This document shows positions 28,511 through 36,559 of a stretch of DNA of 64,000 nt, in pieces. A model generated the notes under the pieces. It was not told the origin of the DNA, made no database searches, and saw nothing but the letters and a program-made list of their open reading frames with translations. Position 1 is the stretch's first letter; every line of letters begins with the position of its first letter. The position numbers and the translations under genes were made by a program. Origin of the DNA: Limosilactobacillus fermentum (GTDB lineage: Bacteria > Bacillota > Bacilli > Lactobacillales > Lactobacillaceae); contig NZ_CP040910.1 in the NCBI RefSeq assembly GCF_013394085.1, positions 124,001 through 188,000 on the forward strand, in the 5' to 3' direction.

Positions 28511-29254
28511 ATGGATAAGAAATACAAAGTTCAAGTAGTGGACCTCCATAAGAGCTATGGCAATAACGAGGTCTTAAAGGGCATTAGCCTCAACGTGTTA
28601 CCAAACGAAGTGGTCTGCATGATCGGGCCGTCCGGGTCGGGGAAGAGTACCTTCTTGCGGTGCTTGAACCGGTTGGAAGAAACCAACTCCGGCCACGTTT
28701 ACATCGATGGTTACGACATTGCCGACAAGCACACCAATATCGACTTGGTGCGCCAAAACATCGGGATGGTGTTCCAACAATTTAACCTTTTCCCGAACAT
28801 GACCGTTAAGCAAAACATCACGCTGGCCCCTACCCAGCTCAAGAAGATGACCAAAGAAGAGGCGGACGAAGCCGCCCTCAAGTCCTTGGACGTCGTGGGC
28901 TTAAAGGACAAGGCCGATGTTTATCCGACGACGCTGTCCGGGGGAGAAAAGCAGCGGGTGGCAATTGCCCGGGCCCTGGCGATGAAGCCGGACGTGATGC
29001 TCTTTGACGAGCCAACCAGTGCGCTGGACCCAGAAATGGTGGGGGACGTGCTGGAGGTTATGCAAACCTTGGCTAAGCAGGGGATGACGATGATCGTCGT
29101 GACCCACGAAATGGGCTTTGCCAAGCGGGTGGCCGATCGCGTGGTCTTCTTCCATGATGGTGTGATCCGCGAACAAGGGACGCCGGAAGAGATCTTTGAT
29201 CACCCGCAACACCCTGACACCAAGAGCTTCTTGGACAAGGTCTTAAATGTGTAA
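28511..29254 (+). CDS. Polar amino-acid ABC transporter ATP-binding protein
   Basis: 247 aa, GlnQ/HisP-like ATPase. Walker [17 protein letters not shown]-loop VFQQFNLFP, signature [15 protein letters not shown], Walker [17 protein letters not shown] and H-loop VVTHEMGFA. It starts three bases after the fusion permease stop, in the same operon. Confidence 0.92.
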   Translation: MDKKYKVQVVDLHKSYGNNEVLKGISLNVLPNEVVCMIGPSGSGKSTFLRCLNRLEETNSGHVYIDGYDIADKHTNIDLVRQNIGMVFQQFNLFPNMTVKQNITLAPTQLKKMTKEEADEAALKSLDVVGLKDKADVYPTTLSGGEKQRVAIARALAMKPDVMLFDEPTSALDPEMVGDVLEVMQTLAKQGMTMIVVTHEMGFAKRVADRVVFFHDGVIREQGTPEEIFDHPQHPDTKSFLDKVLNV

Positions 29255-29261
29255 TTAAGGA

Positions 29262-29300
29262 AGTGGCTGGGAGAAAATTTTCTTCCGGTCACTTTTATTT
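29262..29300 (+). terminator. Terminator of the amino-acid ABC operon
   Basis: Hairpin AGTGGCTGGGAGAAAA / TTTTCTTCCGGTCACT followed by TTTTATTT. Confidence 0.75.
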
Positions 29301-29317
29301 CACTGACTGTTACACTG

Positions 29318-29442
29318 CTAACGTGGAAAACAACCGCAGACCTAGTACCTAAGTACGGGCGAAGAACGGTGCGTGTCGCACCAACCGTTCGCTCTAGCTT
29401 AGTCATACGGTCTGCCAAGGAGGTTGTTTTCCACTTCCCTTT
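29318..29442. repeat. Dispersed intergenic hairpin repeat, copy 4
   Basis: A full-length copy of about 125 bases. The ends GTGGAAAACAACC and GGTTGTTTTCCACTT are complementary. Inner blocks include CAGACCTAGTACCTAAGTACGG, GAACGGTGCGTGTCGCACCAAC and CTAGCTTAGTCATACGGTCTGC. The whole can fold as one long hairpin. Confidence 0.8.
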
Positions 29443-29495
29443 TTGTTCCCAGAAGCTCGGTCATTTATGGCCGAGTAGTTCACAATGTATATCGG

Positions 29496-29523
29496 TTGAC
29501 ATTTAGTCAGCGACGGTTATAAT
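29496..29523 (+). promoter_or_regulatory. Promoter originally serving the Gly T-box permease
   Basis: TTGACA (29496-29501), 16 bases, TATAAT (29518-29523): both hexamers perfect. The IS605 element begins about 17 bases after the -10. It therefore now drives into the element, and its former leader resumes at 31542. Confidence 0.75.
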
Positions 29524-29589
29524 AGAAATTAAATTTTAATTAATATTAGCCGGAAATCCCGTGACTTTAGTCATGGGATGGATAGGCCA

Positions 29590-30045
29590 CTATTGAGCCC
29601 CTTTATGGGGCTTTTTGTTTGTTTCTGTATATTTTTGGTCATTGATATATTTCTCGACAACTTCTTTGCTCATATTGCCCAATGTACTCATATAGTAACT
29701 CGGAGACCAAAGATGACCGCCCCAATATTGGCTACATCGTATTTCTGGATGATTCTGTAAAAAAATATAGGCACTACGTCCTTTGAGCGCCTTAATGGCA
29801 CTAGCCGGAGCTTTGCTTGGCGGAAAACTGATCAGCATATGAATGTGATCCGGCATGACTTCCATCTTTTCGATTACGATGTCATTGTCATCTGCAACTT
29901 GCTGCAAGATAGCTTTCATTTCGTTAGATAAGACCTCGGTTGTAAAAGTCTGATTGCGATACTTAGTTACCCAGATCAAATGATAATGGAAATTATAGAT
30001 ATAACGACGAGTATAAATGGCATCTTTGATTTTTTCTTTAGTCAT
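29590..30045 (-). CDS. tnpA: IS200/IS605 transposase TnpA, copy 2
   Basis: 151 aa, same protein sequence as the first copy (HIH at 67-69, Y133 in VVEKYINDQ); one silent base change. Intact, so it could mobilise both copies in trans. Confidence 0.93.
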   Translation of the reverse strand: MTKEKIKDAIYTRRYIYNFHYHLIWVTKYRNQTFTTEVLSNEMKAILQQVADDNDIVIEKMEVMPDHIHMLISFPPSKAPASAIKALKGRSAYIFLQNHPEIRCSQYWGGHLWSPSYYMSTLGNMSKEVVEKYINDQKYTETNKKPHKGAQ

Positions 30046-30118
30046 AATATGCTCTCCTTTGTTAATACATTGACATCATGATATAATGTTATTATATCAA
30101 TAAAGGAGGTGAAATCAA

Positions 30119-31366
30119 ATGAAGTCAATGGCAAAAATGAAATATCATTATGGCCTAAAAATGCGCTGCTATCCTAGTGACCAACAAAAGCAGTTGATTA
30201 AAATCAACAGTGACGCTAGTCGCTTTATCTATAACGAAATGGTTGCGATCAATAAGGAACTGATGCAGCTTCGCAGAGTTAAGCTACCGATTGACATAGT
30301 TCAGGATCGTATTAAGCAACTAACTATGCGCCAAAACGCTAAGCAAATGTCTAATCACTATCAATTCTTAGAAGATAAACGAATTGATAGTTTGACGAAA
30401 GCTAATGCCATTCAGAACTATCGAAAAGCTTGGAATGCTTTTCGGAAGGTTCACGCCACTGGCGTTCCCAAATTTCATCGAAAGAGTTATCACTGGCGGT
30501 ATCAAACCAATTGTCAATACCCGGGGCAAAAAAATGCTGCGCTAACTAACGGTACAGTCTGTTTTTAGATAATAGTCATGTCAAAGTACCTAAAATAGGA
30601 CTGTTACGTGTTGCCGGTTCCAAGCACGGCTTTGAAAAGAATATGCGAGACTAGAATTGGTACCGTGACGTTGACTAAAGATTCAGCGGATCGCTTCTTT
30701 TTATCAATGCAGTTAGCTTCAGATGAATCTTTTGTTAAAGTGTCCAAAGCTACTCATGGACATGTTGGAATTGATCTTAATACTGATAACTTCTTAACCG
30801 ACAGTGAAGGCAACATAGTTCCTAATCCACGATATTACCGCACTATTAAAGGCAAATTAGCCAAAGAACAGCGCATTTTATCTAGACGGCAACAACGTGC
30901 AAAAAAAGAACATCGTTCTTTACGAGATAGTAAAAATTATCAAAAACAGCGCTTGTTAGTCGCTAAACTCCATGCCAAGGTAATGAACCAAAGGCATAAT
31001 TTTCTCCAACAAATTTCTACCGCATTAATCAAGAACCACGATTTAGTAGTAGCCGAGGAGTTGCGTAGCAAGAATTTGCTTAAAAATCATGCTTTGGCAC
31101 TTAGTATTTCTGACGTTGGCTGGCGAACATTTCTTGGCATGTTGGCTTATAAAGCAAAGCTTTATGGGCGTCAATTTATCACAATCAACCCAAGAAATAC
31201 TACCCAAACATGTCGCGATTGTGGCTTTGTAATGGGCACTAATGGGACGGACAAACTAACATTAGATGATAGAAACTGGACTTGTCCTAATTGTGGTATT
31301 CACCATATTCGTGACTGGAACGCAGCTAAAAACATTCTTGATAAGGGAATAGCTAAACTAGCCTAG
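30119..31366 (+). pseudogene. tnpB: TnpB, copy 2, broken by clustered single-base deletions
   Basis: Nearly identical to the intact tnpB at 10207. One base is missing near 30563 (TTTTCTAG became TTTTTAG), producing a stop at 30566. Two more bases are missing near 30620 and 30632, after which the original frame returns. The C-terminal part with the RuvC residues and zinc ribbon is unbroken but has no proper start. The block at 30535-30541 also differs (AATGCTGCGC for AATGCGTTGC). Confidence 0.85.
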
Positions 31367-31541
31367 CTTATCTGTCCCTATGGCAACCTGGGGACATAAA
31401 AGGCGTTGGTAATTAGACGACCGCTGTTTGATTACAATTTCAGTTGGTCAAATAAGTTGTCCCTATCTACGCAAATTGTGGTTCGAAATCCGTGATGATA
31501 TTCGGCTCACAAGCCACTGACTTTAGTCAGTGGTGGTTGAC
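31367..31541 (+). ncRNA. Putative omega RNA scaffold, copy 2
   Basis: Conserved with 11458-11632. The guide portion next to the right end would be TTAGAGGTTAGCAAAG from the permease leader, different from copy 1. The linked TnpB is broken, so any use would need TnpB from copy 1. Confidence 0.4.
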
Positions 31542-31716
31542 TTAGAGGTTAGCAAAGAGAGCCGGTGGGAGCTGCAAAGCCGGTCAAACCGAATGGCATG
31601 TGCGCGTACAAAAAGGGTGGTTCCTTTATTGACCGAGAGGTAGACGACAAGTCTATGAAGATGGGTGGAACCGCGTGTGATGACGTCCCTGGTATTAATT
31701 ACCAGGGGCGTCTTAT
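31542..31716 (+). ncRNA. T-box riboswitch, probably tRNA-Gly-sensing, 5' end displaced by IS605
   Basis: T-box GATGGGTGGAACCGCGTG at 31660-31677, then terminator GACGTCCCTGGTA / TACCAGGGGCGTC with T-rich tail at 31681-31716. The specifier context GAATGGCATGTGCGC places GGC (Gly) at 31595-31597. TGGA in the T-box would pair with a U73 discriminator, as in tRNA-Gly. The 5' strand of the Stem I base, expected to complement TGTGCGCG, is not found between the promoter and the element, so a short deletion probably accompanied the insertion. Confidence 0.8.
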
Positions 31717-31762
31717 TTTATCACCAGGTTTCCCAAAAATCACACGCAGGAGGATAGAGAGA

Positions 31763-33136
31763 ATGGATAAGCAAACTGAAACGCAACCAAAGCTGTCACG
31801 CTCGTTAAAGAGCCGCCACATTACGATGATCGCCATTGGGGGCGCCATCGGGACCGGGCTATTCCTCGGTTCCGGGAGTGCCATTCGGGCCGCGGGGCCG
31901 GCGATTATTTTGACCTACCTGATCGTGGGGATCTTTTGTTTCTTCATGATGCGGGCGCTCGGGGAATTGCTCTTGGCCGACCCGTCCAAGCACTCCTTTA
32001 TCGATTCGGTCAAGGAGTACTTGGGTGACCGGATGGAATTTATCGCCGGGTGGACGTACTGGTCTTGCTGGTTATCGCTGGCAATGGCCGATTTAACGGC
32101 GACCGGGATTTACCTCAAATACTGGTTCCCCAACCTGCCACAATGGGTGGGGCCGCTGGTAATCGTCGCCTTATTGATGCTGGTTAATATGGTCAACGTC
32201 GGGTTATTCGGCGAGTTAGAAAGCTGGTTTTCGACGATTAAAGTCGTCGCCATTATTGCCTTGATCGTCGTCGGCTTAGCCATGGTCCTCTTCCACACTA
32301 AGACCCACACCGGCTACGCCTCCTTTGCCAACCTGGTTAACCACGGGGGGCTGTTCCCAACCGGGGCGTACGGTTTCTTGATGTCCTTTCAAATGGTGGT
32401 CTTTGCCTTCGTGGGGATCGAAATGGTGGGGCTGACCGCTGGGGAAACCCGCGATCCCAACACCGACATCCCCAAGGCGATTAACACCTTGCCAATCCGG
32501 ATCGGGCTCTTTTACATCGGGTCAATGATCGCCATCATGGCCGTCTACCCATGGAACAAGATCACCACGACTTCGAGCCCCTTCGTTCAGGTCTTCACCG
32601 GGATTGGGGTGACGTCGGCGGCCGCCATCTTAAACTTCGTGGTTTTAACCGCCGCCATGTCAGCCACCAACTCCGCCATCTTCTCCACCAGCCGCTCCCT
32701 GTACGCACTAGCAACCGGTGGTAACGCTCCGGAGAAGTTTGCCGACCTGTCCAACAAGGCGGTGCCCAACAAGGCCCTGACCTTCTCGTCTTTAATCCTG
32801 TTTGTGGTCGTGATCTTAAACTACGTCATGCCCGCCGGGATCTTTAACATCATTTCCGGGGTTTCGACGATCAACTTCGTCTTCGTTTGGCTGATTATCT
32901 TGTGGTGCCACATTGCCTACCGTAAGCAGCACCCAGAGGGAATCGCCGGCTTTTCGATGCCTGGTTACCCAATCACTAGCTGGGTGACGATTATCTTCTT
33001 TATCTTTGTTTTAATTGTCCTCTTCATCGTGCCAGCAACCCGGGTTTCCTTGATCATTTCAATGGTCTTCTTTGCCTGCCTTTTCGTTGGCTACTACTTC
33101 TTAGCGGGGCGCAAAAAGGAGACCGAAAAAAATTAG
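31763..33136 (+). CDS. AAT-family amino-acid permease (CycA-like)
   Basis: 457 aa, 12 membrane segments, APC superfamily. N-terminal signature SRHITMIAIGGAIGTGLFLGSG and GETRDPNTDIPKAI are typical of the AAT family (CycA, LysP, GabP, AnsP). The start ATG 31763 has AGGAGG nine bases upstream; a longer reading would run into the T-box. The Gly specifier in the leader suggests glycine, perhaps with D-alanine/D-serine as for CycA; this is inference from regulation. Its promoter is 2 kb upstream on the far side of an IS605 copy, so expression may be altered. Confidence 0.88.
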   Translation: MDKQTETQPKLSRSLKSRHITMIAIGGAIGTGLFLGSGSAIRAAGPAIILTYLIVGIFCFFMMRALGELLLADPSKHSFIDSVKEYLGDRMEFIAGWTYWSCWLSLAMADLTATGIYLKYWFPNLPQWVGPLVIVALLMLVNMVNVGLFGELESWFSTIKVVAIIALIVVGLAMVLFHTKTHTGYASFANLVNHGGLFPTGAYGFLMSFQMVVFAFVGIEMVGLTAGETRDPNTDIPKAINTLPIRIGLFYIGSMIAIMAVYPWNKITTTSSPFVQVFTGIGVTSAAAILNFVVLTAAMSATNSAIFSTSRSLYALATGGNAPEKFADLSNKAVPNKALTFSSLILFVVVILNYVMPAGIFNIISGVSTINFVFVWLIILWCHIAYRKQHPEGIAGFSMPGYPITSWVTIIFFIFVLIVLFIVPATRVSLIISMVFFACLFVGYYFLAGRKKETEKN

Positions 33137-33143
33137 TTGTCGC

Positions 33144-33172
33144 TTGAACTTAGAAAGCGCTTTCATTATAAT
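33144..33172 (+). promoter_or_regulatory. Promoter with an embedded cre (CcpA) site
   Basis: TTGAAC (33144-33149), 17 bases, TATAAT (33167-33172). The spacer contains AGAAAGCGCTTTCA (33152-33165), a perfect palindromic core matching the catabolite-responsive element TGNAANCGNTNNCA except for its first two bases. CcpA bound there would block the promoter. Confidence 0.65.
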
Positions 33173-33178
33173 AAAGGT

Positions 33179-33454
33179 GTGGAAGGATTCAAGTACCGTT
33201 GCCTAATTAATCGAGAAGAATCACTCGTCAACGTTTGTTATCAACAATTTGTAGTAACAATACTCACCCCACATCACATCAACCCATTAAATTTCCTAAA
33301 GACTAGTTGTCGGTTTAGCAATGGCGCTTTGCCATCTCCTTGGTACACGAAAGTAATTCGTCAGGTAAACAAAATTAGCTTAACTGTCCAAACGCAACGG
33401 CAGACAGTCTTTCCATTACTTCACTAGCCACCTCACCCCGGTGGCTAGTTTTTT
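33179..33454 (+). ncRNA. Candidate CcpA-controlled non-coding transcript
   Basis: From the cre promoter to the terminator CTAGCCACC / GGTGGCTAG plus seven T (33425-33451) there is about 270 bases with no convincing gene: the frames lack ribosome-binding sites. One 96-codon reading begins upstream of the predicted +1 and resembles nothing. A C-rich single-stranded stretch (CTCACCCCACATCACATC near 33263) could pair with Shine-Dalgarno sequences. Confidence 0.5.
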
Positions 33455-33456
33455 TA

Positions 33457-34016
33457 TTTTGAGGGCACAAAAAAAGGGTGCCTGGATGGGCACCCGGGAC
33501 CGGTCTAGTTGGCTAGTAAGCACCAACTGCACACGGCCTAATCTGCATCTTATCTACATTATACCAGGTACCCAGCCTTTCTTGTGCAAATCAGTCTTTC
33601 TAACACCGGTTTTGCGATCTTATGTGCAAATGTGCAATCCGAACGATGACCTCAAATGGTCGGTTTAGCGATTAACCAAGTAAAACGATTGATTTAGTGA
33701 AAACGGGTGCACAAAATTAGGGGATACCAGAAAGGGGCTTGTTAAATCACGCTTAACAGGCTCCGGTTAGAAAATTTAAAAAATTAGTTTGTGAAATTTT
33801 GGAACCGTTTCCGAACGCCGGAATGTTGATGTAAAACGATGTACTGACGAACGTTAGGGAAAACGCTGTCATTTTTCACAAAGATCGCCAAGGGAGGCGC
33901 TTTACTTTTCCTTAATCAATGTTATTCTTGCTTTAAGAAATGATTCCCCCCACTGGTTTGCTAGCGGAGGGATCTTTGTTGCTATTATTCATTAAATTAA
34001 GGAAAGGTGTTTTCCC
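33457..34016. other. Long leader/intergenic region before the nucleoside transporter
   Basis: No gene seen. Contents: the hairpin GGGTGCC/GGGCACCC at 33477-33496, preceded by seven A, could terminate a minus-strand transcript, with a minus-strand TATAAT at about 33558-33563. Repeated GTGCAAAT words occur at 33595, 33623 and 33630. A cre-like site is at 33800-33813. A weak promoter candidate TTTACT...TATTCT lies near 33901-33928. Confidence 0.4.
33800..33813. promoter_or_regulatory. Putative cre (CcpA) site upstream of the nucleoside transporter
   Basis: TGGAACCGTTTCCG fits TGNAANCGNTNNCA at all defined positions except the last base. It lies about 200 bases before the transporter start, consistent with carbon-catabolite control of nucleoside uptake. 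Confidence 0.45.
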
Positions 34017-35216
34017 ATGTATCTTGCAATCAATATTCTTGGGATAATTGTCTTCTTGGCAATTGGATTCCTCTTCTCCAAGAACAAGAAAGCGATCAAC
34101 TGGAAGGCCATCGCCATCATGGTGGTCCTCAACTTGGCCTTGGCTTGGTTCTTGACCGGTTCTGCTGCCGGACGTGCCGGGGTTAAGGCTGCCGCTGACG
34201 GCTTTGCCTGGATTGTTGATATTTCCTCTACCGGGACGATCTTCGCCCTTGGTGGTTGGTATGACGCAAAGAACTTAAACTTCATCTGTTCGGCACTGAT
34301 GCCAATCCTGATGATTGTTCCAATGTTTGATATCCTGACTTACATCGGGGTCTTACCTTGGATCATCAAGTGGATCGGACGGGGCCTGTCCTTTATCACC
34401 GGCCAACCGAAGTTTGAATCCTTCTTCGCCGTTGAAATGATGTTCTTAGGGAACACGGAAGTTCTGGCCATCTCCGGGATGCAATTACGGAAGATGAGTC
34501 GCGAACGGAACCTGACGATCGCCATGATGTCAATGTCATGTGTGACGGCGTCGATCTTAGGGGCCTACATCGAAATGATGCCGGGGCAATTTATCCTAAC
34601 GGCGGTGCCGATTAACATTGTCAACGCCCTGATTGCGACTGCGTTAATGAACCCAATCGTTGTACCAGAAGAAGAAGACACGATTGAAACCATCAAGCAA
34701 GAAGGCGAAAAGCGTGAACCATTCTTCTCCTTCTTAGGGGATTCTATTTTGGGCGCCGGTCGGTTAATCCTGATCATCGTCGCAAACGTTGTAGCCTTTG
34801 TTGCCTTGGCCGCCTTGATTGACAAGCTCTTGGCCTTGATCTGGAAGCCACTCTCCTTGGAAGCCATCCTTGGGGTCATCATGTTCCCATTCTCCTGGTT
34901 AATGGGGCTGCCAGTGCACCAAGCCTGGATGCTTTCCCAAGACATGGGGATGAAGCTGGTTACCAACGAATTCGTTGTTATGGGTAAGGTGACCGGTGTC
35001 ATCAACCAATACCCAGAACACTTAAAGGCCGTTTTGACCACCTTCGTAACGTCCTTTGCCAACTTCGGGACGCTCGGGATGGTCATCGGGGCCTTCAAGG
35101 GTCTGGTTGGTAAGGAAGATAACGACTACATTGCCACTAACATTGGCTACCTGTTGTTATCCGGGATCTTAGTATCCCTGCTGTCCGCCGCAATTGTTGG
35201 TTTGTTTGTTTGGTAG
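34017..35216 (+). CDS. nupC: Concentrative nucleoside transporter (NupC/CNT family)
   Basis: 399 aa polytopic protein. N-terminal, core and C-terminal CNT segments are recognisable: FAWIVDISSTGTIFALGGW-like gate region, FFAVEMMFLGNTEVLAISGMQLRKMSRERNLTIAMMSMSCVTASILGAY with the ion/nucleoside-binding GNTE, and SFANFGTLGMVIGAFKGL. It imports nucleosides with a proton or sodium ion. ATG 34017 follows AAGGAAAGGTG. A nucleoside hydrolase gene follows at 35451, after a terminator and a repeat. Confidence 0.9.
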   Translation: MYLAINILGIIVFLAIGFLFSKNKKAINWKAIAIMVVLNLALAWFLTGSAAGRAGVKAAADGFAWIVDISSTGTIFALGGWYDAKNLNFICSALMPILMIVPMFDILTYIGVLPWIIKWIGRGLSFITGQPKFESFFAVEMMFLGNTEVLAISGMQLRKMSRERNLTIAMMSMSCVTASILGAYIEMMPGQFILTAVPINIVNALIATALMNPIVVPEEEDTIETIKQEGEKREPFFSFLGDSILGAGRLILIIVANVVAFVALAALIDKLLALIWKPLSLEAILGVIMFPFSWLMGLPVHQAWMLSQDMGMKLVTNEFVVMGKVTGVINQYPEHLKAVLTTFVTSFANFGTLGMVIGAFKGLVGKEDNDYIATNIGYLLLSGILVSLLSAAIVGLFVW

Positions 35217-35218
35217 AA

Positions 35219-35345
35219 CTAGGAGTGGGAACCAACTCGTTCGGCAGGCCGTTTGGCTAAGCTAGGGCAAAGGTTGGTGCCATCAGCAGCGTTCTTTGTC
35301 CGTACTTAGACACTAGGCCTGCGGTTGGTTGCCACGTTATCTGTG
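35219..35345. repeat. Dispersed intergenic hairpin repeat, copy 5
   Basis: Full copy in the opposite orientation to copy 4: GGCAGGCCGTTTGGCTAAGC, AAAGGTTGGTGCCATCAGCA and GTACTTAGACACTAGGCCTG. Adjacent to the transporter stop. Confidence 0.8.
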
Positions 35346-35365
35346 TAACAGCCAAGAAATTAGAC

Positions 35366-35406
35366 AAGAGGTTAGGAGAAAACGAGTTTTTTCCCAACCT
35401 CTTTTC
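35366..35406 (+). terminator. Terminator after the nucleoside transporter
   Basis: AAGAGGTTAGGAGAAAA / TTTTTTCCCAACCTCTT with flanking A and T runs. Confidence 0.75.
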
Positions 35407-35450
35407 TTCCCGCTAAAATAAAAGCGTTTTCTTAAATTGGAGGAATGAAA

Positions 35451-36371
35451 ATGACGACTAAAATTATTATGGATACTGACCCAGGAATTGATGACGCAGC
35501 CGCACTGACGATGGCGATCAACGACCCGAGCCTAGACCTGAAGCTGATCACTACGGTGGCTGGGAACGTAACCGTTGATAAGACGACCGCCAACGCCTTA
35601 AAGATCGTTAACTTCTTTGGCAAAAACGACCAAATCCCGGTGGCCGGCGGGGCGGTGGCGCCGTTAATCAAGCCGTTTGAAGACGCGGCCCGCATTCACG
35701 GGGAATCCGGGATGCCGGGTTACGACTTCGGCGATGACTTTGGTCAACCGCTAGCAAAGACGGCCGTCGAAGCCTTGCGCGACGCCATCATGGCAGAAGA
35801 TGAGGTGACCCTGGTGCCAACCGGCTCCTACACCAACATCGCCCTGCTCTTCTCCCAGTACCCAGAGGTGAAGTCCCACATCAAGCAAATCGTGGCGATG
35901 GGTGGTTCCATCTCCGGTGGGAACATGACCTCGGCCGCTGAGTTCAACGTCTTTACCGACCCGGACGCCGCTAAGATCATGTACAACGCCGGCGTACCGA
36001 TTGTGATGGTCGGCCTGGACGTGACCTTAAAGGCCCTCCTAACCCCAGCCAGCCAAGAGAAGCTCCTGGAGATGGGCGAAGCCGGCAAGATGCTTCACGA
36101 CCTGGTGACCCACTACAACGACGGGGACGACCAGGACGGGCACCCGATGCACGACGTTAACACGATCTTCTACCTCCTCCACCCGGAGGCCTTCACGACC
36201 AAGGAAATGTGGATCGACGTGGTAACGGATGGCCCGGCCATTGGGGCTACGGTTGGTGACGTTCGTGGCGCCTACCACGACGGCAAGGTCAACGCTAAGG
36301 TCTGCGTTGACATCGACGCCGCGGCCTTCAACAAGTGGTTCTTAGAAGAAGTGGCGGCAATGAATAAGTAA
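35451..36371 (+). CDS. rihC: Ribonucleoside hydrolase (inosine-uridine preferring family)
   Basis: 306 aa. The calcium-binding signature DTDPGIDDA is near the N terminus, with VPTGSYTNIALL and NVFTDPDAAKIMYNAGVP in the middle. It splits nucleosides to base and ribose, fitting the transporter next door. ATG 35451 is preferred: GGAGGA ends six bases before it, whereas ATG 35445 abuts that site. RihC versus RihA/B preference cannot be judged; the symbol is by family. Confidence 0.85.
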   Translation: MTTKIIMDTDPGIDDAAALTMAINDPSLDLKLITTVAGNVTVDKTTANALKIVNFFGKNDQIPVAGGAVAPLIKPFEDAARIHGESGMPGYDFGDDFGQPLAKTAVEALRDAIMAEDEVTLVPTGSYTNIALLFSQYPEVKSHIKQIVAMGGSISGGNMTSAAEFNVFTDPDAAKIMYNAGVPIVMVGLDVTLKALLTPASQEKLLEMGEAGKMLHDLVTHYNDGDDQDGHPMHDVNTIFYLLHPEAFTTKEMWIDVVTDGPAIGATVGDVRGAYHDGKVNAKVCVDIDAAAFNKWFLEEVAAMNK

Positions 36372-36396
36372 TAGAGTGGGAAATTCAGAGAATGAA

Positions 36397-36440
36397 TAAA
36401 AAGCTGGGAGAAAAGCACGCTTTTCTCCCAGCTTTTTTGG
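36397..36440 (+). terminator. Terminator after the nucleoside hydrolase
   Basis: AAAAAGCTGGGAGAAAAGC / GCTTTTCTCCCAGCTTTTTT: near-perfect stem with T-run. Confidence 0.88.
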
Positions 36441-36441
36441 C

Positions 36442-36461
36442 ATCATTTCCCGGGAAATGAT
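36442..36461. promoter_or_regulatory. Noc-binding site, perfect, upstream of rsmG-noc
   Basis: ATCATTTCCCGGGAAATGAT is a perfect 20-bp palindrome with the Noc-binding core ATTTCCCGGGAAAT at 36445-36458. It lies about 100 bases before rsmG, the gene immediately ahead of noc. Confidence 0.85.
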
Positions 36462-36559
36462 TCCCGCCAGAAAGCCGGAGATCGCTTGAAACAACGGGCT
36501 TATTAAGGTAAAGTGGTAGGGTAACGTGGAACAAGATGTTTCACGGAAAGGAAAAAGAT

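Larger units (their letters stand above)
29541..31541. mobile_element. IS200/IS605-family element, copy 2
   Basis: Same element as 9629-11632 with only scattered substitutions and three single-base deletions. Left and right hairpins are preserved. It lies between a strong promoter and the T-box leader of an amino-acid permease. Confidence 0.9.

Noticed and set aside
33137-33427. 96-codon reading frame between the permease and the nucleoside transporter
   Set aside because: It begins before the predicted transcription start, has no ribosome-binding site and no recognisable protein features; a non-coding transcript fits better.
36533-36550. parS-like sequence TGTTTCACGGAAAGGA before rsmG
   Set aside because: Only about 12 of 16 bases match TGTTTCACGTGAAACA and the second half-site is poor; it also overlaps the rsmG ribosome-binding region, so I do not call it a ParB site.
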